The translations under genes and the position numbers were made by a program. From NCBI GenBank assembly GCA_025354985.1, contig JANXLU010000068.1:62001-126000 (forward strand): 64,000 nucleotides of DNA, in the 5' to 3' direction. The stretch comes from Chloroflexota bacterium. Its GTDB lineage: Bacteria; Chloroflexota; Anaerolineae; J036; Brachytrichaceae. The notes under the pieces are model-generated. The model ran no database searches. It saw only the letters and a program-made list of their open reading frames with translations, and was not told the DNA's origin. Shown piece after piece: positions 1 through 8,517 of the stretch (position 1 is its first letter; each line of letters starts with the position of its first letter).

Positions 1-9
1 TCTACGAAT

Positions 10-1800
10 TTGTCTCGCATTCGAAACTTTTGCATCATTGCCCATGTCGATCACGGCAAGAGCACGCTGGCGGATCGACTTTTGGAATCCACCGGCACCG
101 TCACCAAGCGCGAGATGCAGTCTCAATTGCTCGACAGCATGGATCTTGAACGAGAGAAAGGTGTAACCATCAAGGCATCCGCCGTGCGAATGGACTACAC
201 GGCCGATAGCGGTGAAACCTTTGAAATCAACCTCATCGATACGCCGGGACACGTCGACTTTACATACGAGGTAAGCCGGGCTCTAAATGCGTGTGAGGGC
301 GCCCTGCTCGTAGTTGATGCCTCGCAGGGCGTTGAAGCTCAGACTCTGGCAAACCTGTATCTGGCGATCGATGCCGGCCTTCACGTGATTCCAGTCATCA
401 ACAAAATCGACCTCCCCCATGCCCGACCCGATGAGGTCGCGGAAGAAGTGGGCAATCTGTTGGGTGACGACCCGACGGAGATTCTCAAGATCAGCGCGAA
501 AGAAGGCAAGGGCATTCGCGAGGTTCTTGAACGCGTTGTACGTGACGTCCCCCCTCCAAAAGGTGATTCGGATAAGCCGCTCCAGGCATTGATCTTCGAC
601 AGCCACTATGATGCGTATAAGGGCGTGATCGCATACGTCCGCGTCATAAATGGCCATATAGACATGAAGACAAAATTGCGCATGTGTGCAACTGGTGCGC
701 TATGTGATGCCATCGAGATTGGAAACTTTACACCGCGCATGAATCCACTTCCCGAAATCAACGCGGGCGAGGTAGGCTATATTGCCACGGGATTTAAGAC
801 TGTGCGTGAATGTCGCGTGGGTGACACGCTGGTAAATGCCAGTAATCCGGCGGAACCTTTAATGGGGTACAAGCCGGCCAAGCCAATGGTCTTTGCTGGG
901 GTGTTCCCAACCTACACGGATGAATATCCATTGCTGCGCGATGCACTTGACAAATTGCAACTAAACGATGCGTCATTGACCTTTGTACCTGAAAACAGTA
1001 CGGCTTTGGGGTTTGGTTATCGCGTTGGGTTTCTTGGCATGTTCCACATGGAAATCATTCAAGAGCGGATCGAGCGGGAATATGATCTCGATATCGTTGT
1101 CACCGCACCAAGCGTGGAATACGAGGCGATTTTGAGCAACGGTGACCTAATCAAGCTGGATAGACCATCCGACATGCCCGACCCAAGCAAGCTGACTGAG
1201 ATGCGTGAACCCTGGATGAAAATTCAGGTGTTTACCCCAAAGGAGTACATCGGCCCGATCATGGAGCTGGTTACCAAGCGCCGTGGACAGAGCGTTAATA
1301 TGGAGTACCTGGATTCAAACAGAGTACTGCTAAGCTACCGTATTCCTCTGGCCGAATTGATTGTCGATTTCTACGATCGGCTAAAGTCCATCAGCAAGGG
1401 CTATGCGTCTTTGGATTACAGCTTTGACAGTTATGACACCGGTGATCTGGTCAAGATGGACATTCTCATTAATGGTGATCCACTTGACGCGCTTTCCATG
1501 ATTGTGCACCGCGATGATGCCCAACACAAGGGCTCGTTGCTCACCCGCAAAATGAAGGACATTATTCCGCGCCAAATGTTCGAAGTGCCGATACAGGCCG
1601 CCTTGGGCGCCAAAATAATAGCCCGCGAAACCGTACGTGCCATGCGCAAGGATGTTTTGGCAAAGTGCTATGGCGGCGACATTACCCGCAAGCGCAAGCT
1701 TTTGGAAAAGCAAAAGGAAGGCAAAAAGCGCATGAAGATGGTGGGCTCGGTAGAAATCCCACAAGAGGCGTTTATGGCAATGCTTAAGCTCGACGATTGA
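10..1800 (+). CDS. lepA: Elongation factor 4 (LepA), GTPase
   Basis: Ribosome back-translocating GTPase of the translation factor family, 596 residues, the usual LepA length. The protein opens with the typical LepA N-terminus ([16 protein letters not shown]), giving the P-loop G1 motif AHVDHGKS at about residues 11-18. G3 is DTPGH and G4 is NKID. The C-terminal LepA-specific domain ends in the basic stretch [17 protein letters not shown]. The start shown is a TTG at position 10. The codons before it stay open to the window edge, so a start upstream of the window cannot be excluded, but conserved homology begins here. The RluA-type gene follows after 15 bp on the same strand. Confidence 0.96.
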   Translation: MSRIRNFCIIAHVDHGKSTLADRLLESTGTVTKREMQSQLLDSMDLEREKGVTIKASAVRMDYTADSGETFEINLIDTPGHVDFTYEVSRALNACEGALLVVDASQGVEAQTLANLYLAIDAGLHVIPVINKIDLPHARPDEVAEEVGNLLGDDPTEILKISAKEGKGIREVLERVVRDVPPPKGDSDKPLQALIFDSHYDAYKGVIAYVRVINGHIDMKTKLRMCATGALCDAIEIGNFTPRMNPLPEINAGEVGYIATGFKTVRECRVGDTLVNASNPAEPLMGYKPAKPMVFAGVFPTYTDEYPLLRDALDKLQLNDASLTFVPENSTALGFGYRVGFLGMFHMEIIQERIEREYDLDIVVTAPSVEYEAILSNGDLIKLDRPSDMPDPSKLTEMREPWMKIQVFTPKEYIGPIMELVTKRRGQSVNMEYLDSNRVLLSYRIPLAELIVDFYDRLKSISKGYASLDYSFDSYDTGDLVKMDILINGDPLDALSMIVHRDDAQHKGSLLTRKMKDIIPRQMFEVPIQAALGAKIIARETVRAMRKDVLAKCYGGDITRKRKLLEKQKEGKKRMKMVGSVEIPQEAFMAMLKLDD

Positions 1801-1815
1801 CGTGACAACACCGCT

Positions 1816-2493
1816 GTGGAAATCCTGTATGAAGACGCTGATCTTCTGGCGGTAGACAAACCGGCGGGAATGGTGACTACGCCGGCCGCGGGCCACCCAC
1901 CGTCATTACTGTCCACGCTGAGCGCCACCCATAGTGGCTTGCTCGCCGTTCATCGGCTCGATGAAGAAACGACCGGCGTCGTTTTGTTTGCGCGGAATGA
2001 AGCGGCACACCGCGAGCTAAGTAGACAGTTCGAGGAGCATACTGTGGTCAAACAATATCGCGCAATAGTAGGTTCAAATCCGTGGTGGACACGCCAAACG
2101 ATTTCAGCCGCGCTCCTCGAAGATGCCGATAGGCAACACCGCACCCGTCCTGACCCGCAGAATGGAAAATCCGCTCGAACTGACTTTCAGGTGCTGCTAC
2201 GCTTTGCTCAAACAGCACTAATTGGGGCCTCGCCGCAAACCGGCCGCACCCACCAAATTCGCGCCCACCTTGCCATACTTGGTATTGCGATCCTCGGCGA
2301 TGCGTTGTACGCCGCCACGTTGCGCCCATCCCAACCCCCACTTGCGCGTCAGCGCATGCTGCTACACGCACATTCCATCCGCTTTATTCATCCCGCAACA
2401 GCTTTGGATACCACAATCTGCGCGCCACTGCCTGCAGATTTTGCCCAGACACTGACACAGCAGGCGGGAGTCAGGGTTTCACACGGAAGGTAG
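1816..2493 (+). CDS. RluA-family pseudouridine synthase
   Basis: RNA pseudouridine synthase of the RluA family, which isomerises uridine in rRNA or tRNA. The catalytic motif HRLDEETTG is at about residues 46-54, with Asp49 as the expected nucleophile. The later motif GRTHQIRAHLA is typical of the family. There is no N-terminal S4 domain, so at 225 residues this is the short, catalytic-domain-only form (like RluA/TruC rather than RluD). The start is a GTG 15 bp after lepA, and the two genes probably share a transcript. The exact RNA target cannot be read from the sequence. Confidence 0.9.
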   Translation: MEILYEDADLLAVDKPAGMVTTPAAGHPPSLLSTLSATHSGLLAVHRLDEETTGVVLFARNEAAHRELSRQFEEHTVVKQYRAIVGSNPWWTRQTISAALLEDADRQHRTRPDPQNGKSARTDFQVLLRFAQTALIGASPQTGRTHQIRAHLAILGIAILGDALYAATLRPSQPPLARQRMLLHAHSIRFIHPATALDTTICAPLPADFAQTLTQQAGVRVSHGR

Positions 2494-2564
2494 GATAAAA
2501 CAGCCCGGCCCCGCGCCGTTTGTCCAGCGTTGGGCCGTCATGTTCCAAGTGAAGGCGAACGTGC

Positions 2565-3632
2565 CTAGGCGTCTGGCGCAGCGGCCAACGCTTTGTTCAA
2601 GTTATCCGAGAGTTTGTTATAGGCGGCTTCGCTAATTTCGCCATTCGCAAACCGCATATCAAGCTTTGTCAATGATTCTTGAATTTGCACCTTTGTCGTG
2701 CGCAAAGCCGCATGCGTCGCATCTGCCGCGACAGCCGGTTGAGCCGCCGCCGAAACGGCGCCCGGTGTGGGCAATGGTTGCGCTATTGCACTGTTCACTG
2801 CCTGTCCCATTACACCACCTATGCCCATTCCAGCGCCCAGTCCGGCCCCCATCGCAGCCAACCCGCCACCCGGGTTTTTGGCGGCTTCCAACATGGCTTG
2901 TCCAGCTTGATATTGCATGTAGTTCACACCGATTGCTCCGAGAGCCCCTCTTTGCGCAATGGCGTGTTTTACTTCATCACTTGGCTCGACTTGAGCGACG
3001 ATCACCTTTTTCAGTGTCAAACCAATTTCGGCAAAATCCGGTTGTGCGGCCGCTTGAATGGCCGGCCCCAACTCAGGCATCAGCTTTGACAGGTTCAGCA
3101 GGCTTTTGGACTCCATGGTTGCTCCAAACGTGCCATTAACTTGCGACAGCAATATTCCGCGCAAATAGTCCTGCAGGTCAGAGGTGTTATATACACCTTG
3201 CACGCCCACCACCTGCTCAATAAATTTGCGCGGCTCGGCTACACTCATCGCATAGTTTCCAAACGCCTTAAGCTGTACCATGCCCAGAATACTGTCTGGA
3301 ACCGTAATATCACCAGGCGTGCCCCACTTCAAATCCAGAAAATCCTTGGTGGTGATGAAATAAACTTCGGCGGGAAATGGCGTCTTATTGTTGGTGGCAA
3401 GTTTGAGAATGCCCGAAATGATAGGCAGGTTGCGCGCATCCAGCGTATATCGCCCCTCGGAAAACAAATCCATCACCTTGCCATCCTTTACGAACATGGC
3501 CACCTGTGACGGGCGCACAATCAATTGCGAGCCAAACCGAATGTCGCCCTGACCTTCGTCAGGCACCCGCTGCATGATTTCGTCCTTGCCTTGATCAGGC
3601 CATTCAATTACATCAATAATTCTCAATCCCAT
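2565..3632 (-). CDS. SPFH/Band-7 domain protein (YdjI-like)
   Basis: A 355-residue protein of the SPFH superfamily group often labelled virion core protein-like or YdjI-like. It has an N-terminal beta-rich SPFH core (about residues 20-240, including the region ending in KKVIVAQVEPSDEV). A Gly/Ala-rich low-complexity linker (about 250-310) follows, and then a short C-terminal helical pair (LTKLDMRFANGEISEAAYNKL) resembling a SHOCT module. There is no transmembrane segment or zinc ribbon. A strong ribosome-binding site, AGGAGA, lies about 7 bp before the ATG. It is the last gene of the minus-strand run after thymidylate kinase. A membrane-scaffold or envelope-stress role is only an inference from the family. 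Confidence 0.8.
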   Translation of the reverse strand: MGLRIIDVIEWPDQGKDEIMQRVPDEGQGDIRFGSQLIVRPSQVAMFVKDGKVMDLFSEGRYTLDARNLPIISGILKLATNNKTPFPAEVYFITTKDFLDLKWGTPGDITVPDSILGMVQLKAFGNYAMSVAEPRKFIEQVVGVQGVYNTSDLQDYLRGILLSQVNGTFGATMESKSLLNLSKLMPELGPAIQAAAQPDFAEIGLTLKKVIVAQVEPSDEVKHAIAQRGALGAIGVNYMQYQAGQAMLEAAKNPGGGLAAMGAGLGAGMGIGGVMGQAVNSAIAQPLPTPGAVSAAAQPAVAADATHAALRTTKVQIQESLTKLDMRFANGEISEAAYNKLSDNLNKALAAAPDA

Positions 3633-3652
3633 GTCTTATCTCCTGAAAGTTC

Positions 3653-4285
3653 CTAAAGATTCTTCCGCAACCAGACCGGTGCATGCGCACGGATGGCCGC
3701 GACCATATTTTCGATCACGATCTCGATGGCGGGGTTGGCATCCACCACTTCAACGATCTCACCACGACTGCGCACAAAATGTATGGCACGGCCATAATTG
3801 GCGCGAATTTCTGCAAGGCTGTCATCAAACAGCTCAAGCGGTTCATTTCGCTTTAAGATTCTGCGTCGGCTTTCCTCGGTCGAGACGTCAAAGAACAAAT
3901 GCAAATCCGGCCGTCGCGCGCCCGCGTTCAAGGTCATAACGTCCGCCATGGTCATGCCATCCGTGGCCTGATACGCCAGCGAAGAAAGATAATACCTGTC
4001 GCAAATGACCATAGTGTTAGCTTTGCTTAAATACGGCGCAATCACGCGGTCAACATGGTCGCTGCGGTTTGCGGCATATGCCAGCGCAAGTGTGCGATTA
4101 CTGACGGCAATTTCCCTGCGCAATGCACTGCGAATAAATTTTCCGCCACAGCACTCATTTTCCGGTTCGTACGTTCGCAAAACCGAAACGTGAGTTTGCT
4201 GACGCATCCGTTCCTCAAACTTCCGCGTAACCTCCGTTTTACCCGATCCTTCCAGCCCTTCAACAATTACGAAAAATGACGTCAT
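3653..4285 (-). CDS. tmk: Thymidylate kinase
   Basis: dTMP kinase, which phosphorylates dTMP to dTDP for DNA synthesis. The P-loop EGLEGSGKT is at about residues 8-16, the DRYYLSS motif that positions the nucleotide is mid-protein, and an arginine-rich LID segment (ESRRRILKRNEP) follows. The 210-residue length fits the family. The ATG at 4285 was chosen over a longer upstream reading because it sits just before the P-loop strand and overlaps the stop of the preceding gene as TGATG, which implies translational coupling. It lies between the zinc-ribbon membrane protein and the SPFH gene on one transcript. Confidence 0.93.
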   Translation of the reverse strand: MTSFFVIVEGLEGSGKTEVTRKFEERMRQQTHVSVLRTYEPENECCGGKFIRSALRREIAVSNRTLALAYAANRSDHVDRVIAPYLSKANTMVICDRYYLSSLAYQATDGMTMADVMTLNAGARRPDLHLFFDVSTEESRRRILKRNEPLELFDDSLAEIRANYGRAIHFVRSRGEIVEVVDANPAIEIVIENMVAAIRAHAPVWLRKNL

Positions 4286-4791
4286 CAACTCAAGAATGAT
4301 TCGGCGCCACAATACGGGCACTTGACCAGGCCCTTGCCGGCAAGTTCAAGCGCACCGCCGCATTTGGGGCACTTGCCGTCCTTAAGCTTTGCCGCATCAA
4401 CCGAAAAGAGTGTGCCCGCATCCCAGTCAATATAGCCGCTAAATAGCTGCTTGCCAACCAGGTCCTTGACGAGTTCGCGCACTTCATCACGGCTTGCGTT
4501 AATTTCCAATGCCGCGTCGCGAAGTTGCACCTGTCCTTTCGTCAGGACAAGATTCAATAGCTTCCTCTCCTTCGCAATCGCGGCATCTTCAATTGATTCG
4601 CTCCGCCCCTTATTAAACAGATATAGACCAACGCCGGCTAAAGGCAGGCCAATAAGCGCACCAATGCCAACGCCCAAAACGCGTGCGGAACTATCCAAAC
4701 CCTTGAGGTTCAGCGTCCAAAACGAGGCGATAAGAAAAATCGCCCCACCCAATCCGATCAGGATATAAGCTGAAAGTTTGCTCGAATTCAT
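4285..4791 (-). CDS. Membrane protein with C-terminal zinc ribbon
   Basis: About 168 residues, no named family recognised. Two transmembrane helices (about residues 7-25 and 35-60) are followed by a cytoplasmic helical region that looks like a small winged-helix domain (LRDAALEINASRDEVRELVKDLV). The C-terminus is a zinc ribbon with CPKCGG and CPYCG pairs. The stop overlaps the tmk start. An in-frame TTG at 4815 would add eight residues. The ATG at 4791 is preferred because it directly precedes the helix region. It follows the DUF2207 gene by about 40 bp and probably shares its transcript. Zinc binding is predicted from the four cysteines, and the function is unknown. Confidence 0.75.
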   Translation of the reverse strand: MNSSKLSAYILIGLGGAIFLIASFWTLNLKGLDSSARVLGVGIGALIGLPLAGVGLYLFNKGRSESIEDAAIAKERKLLNLVLTKGQVQLRDAALEINASRDEVRELVKDLVGKQLFSGYIDWDAGTLFSVDAAKLKDGKCPKCGGALELAGKGLVKCPYCGAESFLS

Positions 4792-4831
4792 TAGTTTATT
4801 CTTGGAGATTGCCAACTATTCAATTTCTACG

Positions 4832-6778
4832 TCAGCCCCAGCCTCCACCACCACCGCCCGAGCTGCCACCACCGCCTGATCCACCCCCGCTCCAACCACT
4901 ACCACCACTCCATCCAGACCCACCGCTGGTTCCGCTGGAAACCACGGGCGCCGGTGTTGATTGAAAGGTGGATGCCGTGCTCACCAACATGGCTGTCAAT
5001 CCGGCGTTCAAATTGGTAAGTCCGCCGGATAGACCCTGGCTTAGATCACCCAAACCGCCCCCTCGTTGCTCTCGTGCGGCACCCGTAACATCTGGAGCTC
5101 CGCCAATTGTGGAAGTGTGCCCCGTGTCACCGACGACTCTGGACTGCGTCCCCGGAATGGTTGTGCCGTAACCTCCGTAATAGCCGCCATATGGATAACC
5201 ATACGGCACGTACCAAGGTGGCATCGGGGTGTTCACCTGAGAGAACTTTTTGATCCAACTCGTTTCCAGGCCGAACGCAACCGCAAACGGCAAATACTTG
5301 TCAAACTGCTCAGTGGCATTCTGCACGGTTGTATATTTCTCAATGTTTTGAAGATATCGTTTAAAGGCATTTGCCTTGGCCTTGGCTTCGCTGCCCGAGC
5401 GTGTCGCTCGTGGCATGGCTGGAGCCACGATGAGCATTAGCACGCCCGTGATAAAGATTCCAATCGGCACACAGAAGAATAAATTCGTCAACCCGCTGAG
5501 TGTTGTACTCGCGCAAAAAGACAACGCGCCTGCGACAAGTAGAAATATCCCCACAGCCGAAAACGAACTTCGGACTGTTGCCGGGGATGAACTATAAAGT
5601 CCCTGCGACACAAGTTGCGCATACAGGGCATTTTTCAGCTGAGGCAACTTGAGGTAGAACTGATCCTTCAACGATGATAAATTTCGATCAGACTGAACCC
5701 CTATGGCGATAATTAGCGCTTTCTCGTGGGCTGCAAGGCGCTCAAGTTCACTAAATTGCGGTCCGGGCCCAATAGTCCAGTCCGTTACCTTGCGGTAACC
5801 GGCGACTTCGGTCACTTGGTTCTCGGTCATTGTCAGCACGCCCCGTCGTGCAAGGTCAATCAGGGTGGCAACAATGTCCTGTAGATCCGCCTTTTCATCT
5901 ACCAATGTTCCGGCGATTCCAGGCGTGAGACTACTGGGCGGCGACGGTAAAAAATCGGCAATTTTGCCGACATTTGGGTCCTTACCTCTGGTCTGCCAAA
6001 GTGCAAAAACGCCCGCCGGGCCAACAAGCGCCGCAATGGCGCCAAGCACTCCCGCGACCAGATCATTCCGCGGCTTCTGGTTCTCGTCAAAATTACGCTG
6101 GTCGTCAAACGCTTGTTGCCAGGGTGGCGCTACGCCCGTAATAACGCCGTGCGGGATCTGCACTCGAACTTCAAATAGCTGTCCGCTCGGAATGGGCTCG
6201 GTCGCTTCCGCCGTTACAACCGTTTCATTTTGGCCGCTCAACCTGGCCTTGGTGCCATAAGTCTCCGCGCTGGTTGCGCTGGAACCACCAGGTAAATGCA
6301 CGACTGCTCTGGAGGCCAGCACGCTAAATCCGTTTCGATCCGCATATACGCAGGACCAGTAAATTTGGTCTCCAGCAGGATAATATCGTGTTGCACCTTT
6401 TACGGTGTACATTAGCTGAAACGTGCGTGTCTCGTTTTCTGCGGGTGTTGAAAAATAAAATTTAAGGCGCTGACTACCGGTGCTGGTTGGTCCAGTCTCA
6501 ACTTTTAATGTCTGGGTTCCTTCAGTTGCCTTTACATCAGTGATCAGGGTTAGTCGGTCTTGATTGATATCCCTAAAACCAAACCCAAATGACCCACTGG
6601 TAAAGTGAATCGTATTCGTTTCGACAATGCGCAAATCCCCGTTGGGCAGCACCGTAATGTCACAGTCAAGCCGGTTCCAAACCAGCGTTTTTGACGCCTG
6701 ATCAAGGCTTGAACCACTAACCGTGGCCACGCCAAAAACCATGAAAAAAGTGAAGGCACAGGCAAGTCTTCGAATCAC
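4832..6778 (-). CDS. DUF2207 membrane protein
   Basis: A large membrane protein of the DUF2207 family, about 648 residues from the GTG at 6778. A signal peptide (RRLACAFTFFMVFGVATVSG) leads into an extracellular beta-rich region of about 250 residues. A transmembrane helix follows, then a cytoplasmic part, two close transmembrane helices (about residues 420-465) and a C-terminal Gly/Ser/Trp-rich tail. That tail is typical of this family. The longer open frame to 7120 is rejected because it runs antisense through the divergent gene. A TATAAT on the minus strand at 6791-6786 ends 7 nt before the GTG, which supports this start and a leaderless mRNA. Function unknown. Confidence 0.85.
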   Translation of the reverse strand: MIRRLACAFTFFMVFGVATVSGSSLDQASKTLVWNRLDCDITVLPNGDLRIVETNTIHFTSGSFGFGFRDINQDRLTLITDVKATEGTQTLKVETGPTSTGSQRLKFYFSTPAENETRTFQLMYTVKGATRYYPAGDQIYWSCVYADRNGFSVLASRAVVHLPGGSSATSAETYGTKARLSGQNETVVTAEATEPIPSGQLFEVRVQIPHGVITGVAPPWQQAFDDQRNFDENQKPRNDLVAGVLGAIAALVGPAGVFALWQTRGKDPNVGKIADFLPSPPSSLTPGIAGTLVDEKADLQDIVATLIDLARRGVLTMTENQVTEVAGYRKVTDWTIGPGPQFSELERLAAHEKALIIAIGVQSDRNLSSLKDQFYLKLPQLKNALYAQLVSQGLYSSSPATVRSSFSAVGIFLLVAGALSFCASTTLSGLTNLFFCVPIGIFITGVLMLIVAPAMPRATRSGSEAKAKANAFKRYLQNIEKYTTVQNATEQFDKYLPFAVAFGLETSWIKKFSQVNTPMPPWYVPYGYPYGGYYGGYGTTIPGTQSRVVGDTGHTSTIGGAPDVTGAAREQRGGGLGDLSQGLSGGLTNLNAGLTAMLVSTASTFQSTPAPVVSSGTSGGSGWSGGSGWSGGGSGGGGSSGGGGGGWG

Positions 6779-6784
6779 ATCGGT

Positions 6785-6791
6785 TATTATA
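6785..6791. promoter_or_regulatory. Bidirectional -10 between DUF2207 and 6798 genes
   Basis: The 19-bp gap between two divergent start codons contains overlapping -10 hexamers. TATTAT (6785-6790, plus) ends 7 nt before the ATG at 6798. TATAAT (6791-6786, minus) ends 7 nt before the GTG at 6778. Both transcripts would start at or next to the start codon. The hexamers are read directly; promoter activity is inferred. Confidence 0.65.
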
Positions 6792-6797
6792 TGAGCG

Positions 6798-8477
6798 ATG
6801 CGTACGATGACGCGCGAGTCTGCGCTGTGGTGGGCGATATTGGTTTTTGTCGTTGCAACGCGTGCCTTAAACCTTGACAATAGTCCGCTTGGCAACCCCG
6901 AAGCCAAGATGGCACTCTCGGCACTAGGTCTGGCAACCGGGGTTCCGCAAGCGTTTTCAAATCCATTGCTTGGCGCGCTACAGGCAGCCCTTTTTTCTAT
7001 TGGCGGCTCAAATAACGTCCTCGCACGATTGCCAGCCGCTATTGCCGGGGTGACGCTGGTCATGTTGCCAATGATTGGGCGTGACCAACTTGGCCGCGCC
7101 CGCGCTTTAATCTTCTCCATGCTATTGGCGCTGTCGCCAACGATTTGGTTCGAATCGCGTTCGGCGGATGGTGCGGTAATTGCCTGGTGCCTGGCACTTT
7201 ACCTGCTACTGCAACTCAAAAACAAGTATGCCTCCGCCGCCGCGGCCGGATTGTTGGCAGCCTGTGGTGCCGACGCATTCCTTCCAGCGCTGTCGTTGCT
7301 TGTCGTGCGCGTACTTATTCAGTTGTCGGTTCCTCAGGAGTCCAGGCAGCCTTCTCCAATAGATCGATACACCGTTTTAATTGGAGCGTTCGCCTTCCTG
7401 CTCGGATCCACGGGTTTGCTGTTTAATCAGCCTGGGCTTGGCGGCGCGTTCAACGGGTTTGCCACGTCGCTTATCGGGATGTTTCGTTCGGGCGGCGTTT
7501 CGTTCGCAAGGCTCATGCTTGGTCTTATTGTTTACGAGCTGCCAATAATATGCGTTGCAGTCGCAACCTTGAGCTTGCTCTGGCGGCAAACTCGACCGCC
7601 GGTCCTTTGGTTAGCCTTGTGTGTCTTGGGTCTACTGGGCGCAATCGCGTTGCAACCTGGCTTTGCCGCTGCCTTGATACCGTTCGTAATCGGCACATGT
7701 GCGCTGGCATCCAGCGGTATCGCAAGTCTCGTCCACGCAATTTCCGATGACGTCTCGACTGGTTACTGGCCAATAACCCTGTCACTGACTGGTCTTACGG
7801 TGGTGTTCGTGGGGTTTGCCGGCGTTGCGGCACTGCAATACAGCAACCAGGGACTGACAGGACCCATACTGGCCATATGTGTTGCCGCGCTTGCGTTGAT
7901 CGGCGTATGTCTGATGAGCGCAGTGCGCGTTTCAGTCATGGTTCCAATCCGCGGCGTAATGCTTGGATTGGGGCTCTGGAGCGCAATCTATATTTTCAGC
8001 GCGGGCTTCAATCTGACTCAATTCCGCCCGAATAATCCCGGCGAGCCATATGTGGCGGCTGCAACCACAGACGACCTAACGGAGCTGCAGCGCGAGTTGG
8101 AAATGCTTGGCACACGTGCATTCAGTGATCCACATGCGCTTCCCTTGACCGTGGATGATTCGGCATCTCCAGCGCTACGCTGGATTTTACGTGACGAACG
8201 CCGGGTGCAGTTTGGCCCGGTGACTGCTACAGACAGCGCAATACTTGTGCCGATGGGGGGGCAGCCACAAGACAAATACACCTATATTGGCGACGCCTTT
8301 ACCGTCGAACAGAGCACGAGCCTGCGTTCAATCCGCTGCAAATATATCGGGGATAAAACCGACTGTTCCGCCTATACGCGCTGGTTGCTGCAACGACAAA
8401 CAGACAGTGTCAGACCCACACAATGGATTTTATGGGTTCGTTCAGACACGGCGGCACTGCTCAGCGGTCGGCGTTGA
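6798..8477 (+). CDS. GT39-like polytopic membrane glycosyltransferase
   Basis: A 559-residue protein with about a dozen predicted transmembrane helices, resembling the GT-C/GT39 (ArnT/PMT-like) lipid-linked glycosyltransferases and the Chloroflexi proteins that accompany Agl23. The first luminal loop, where GT-C enzymes keep their acidic catalytic residues, reads LDNSPLGNPEAKMAL. An Asp and a Glu are present, but the usual contiguous DE pair is not. The last 150 residues are predicted extracytoplasmic. The start is supported by a -10 7 nt upstream. It sits 40 bp before the larger Agl23-like gene, and the two probably act together in surface glycan assembly (inference from family context). Confidence 0.7.
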   Translation: MRTMTRESALWWAILVFVVATRALNLDNSPLGNPEAKMALSALGLATGVPQAFSNPLLGALQAALFSIGGSNNVLARLPAAIAGVTLVMLPMIGRDQLGRARALIFSMLLALSPTIWFESRSADGAVIAWCLALYLLLQLKNKYASAAAAGLLAACGADAFLPALSLLVVRVLIQLSVPQESRQPSPIDRYTVLIGAFAFLLGSTGLLFNQPGLGGAFNGFATSLIGMFRSGGVSFARLMLGLIVYELPIICVAVATLSLLWRQTRPPVLWLALCVLGLLGAIALQPGFAAALIPFVIGTCALASSGIASLVHAISDDVSTGYWPITLSLTGLTVVFVGFAGVAALQYSNQGLTGPILAICVAALALIGVCLMSAVRVSVMVPIRGVMLGLGLWSAIYIFSAGFNLTQFRPNNPGEPYVAAATTDDLTELQRELEMLGTRAFSDPHALPLTVDDSASPALRWILRDERRVQFGPVTATDSAILVPMGGQPQDKYTYIGDAFTVEQSTSLRSIRCKYIGDKTDCSAYTRWLLQRQTDSVRPTQWILWVRSDTAALLSGRR

Positions 8478-8517
8478 AATTTTGTAATGTCTTGCGTGTA
8501 CGATTAACTTCTGATTC

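Noticed and set aside
2565-3632. Phage or virus gene (virion core-like label)
   Set aside because: The label is historical; the fold is SPFH and no other phage genes are near.
6779-7120. N-terminal extension of the DUF2207 open frame
   Set aside because: It runs antisense through the first 320 bp of the 6798 gene; a signal peptide and promoter spacing point to GTG 6778.
8254-8261. G7 run as a phase-variable tract
   Set aside because: Seven bases is common by chance at this composition and falls in a conserved stretch, unlike the C10 tract.
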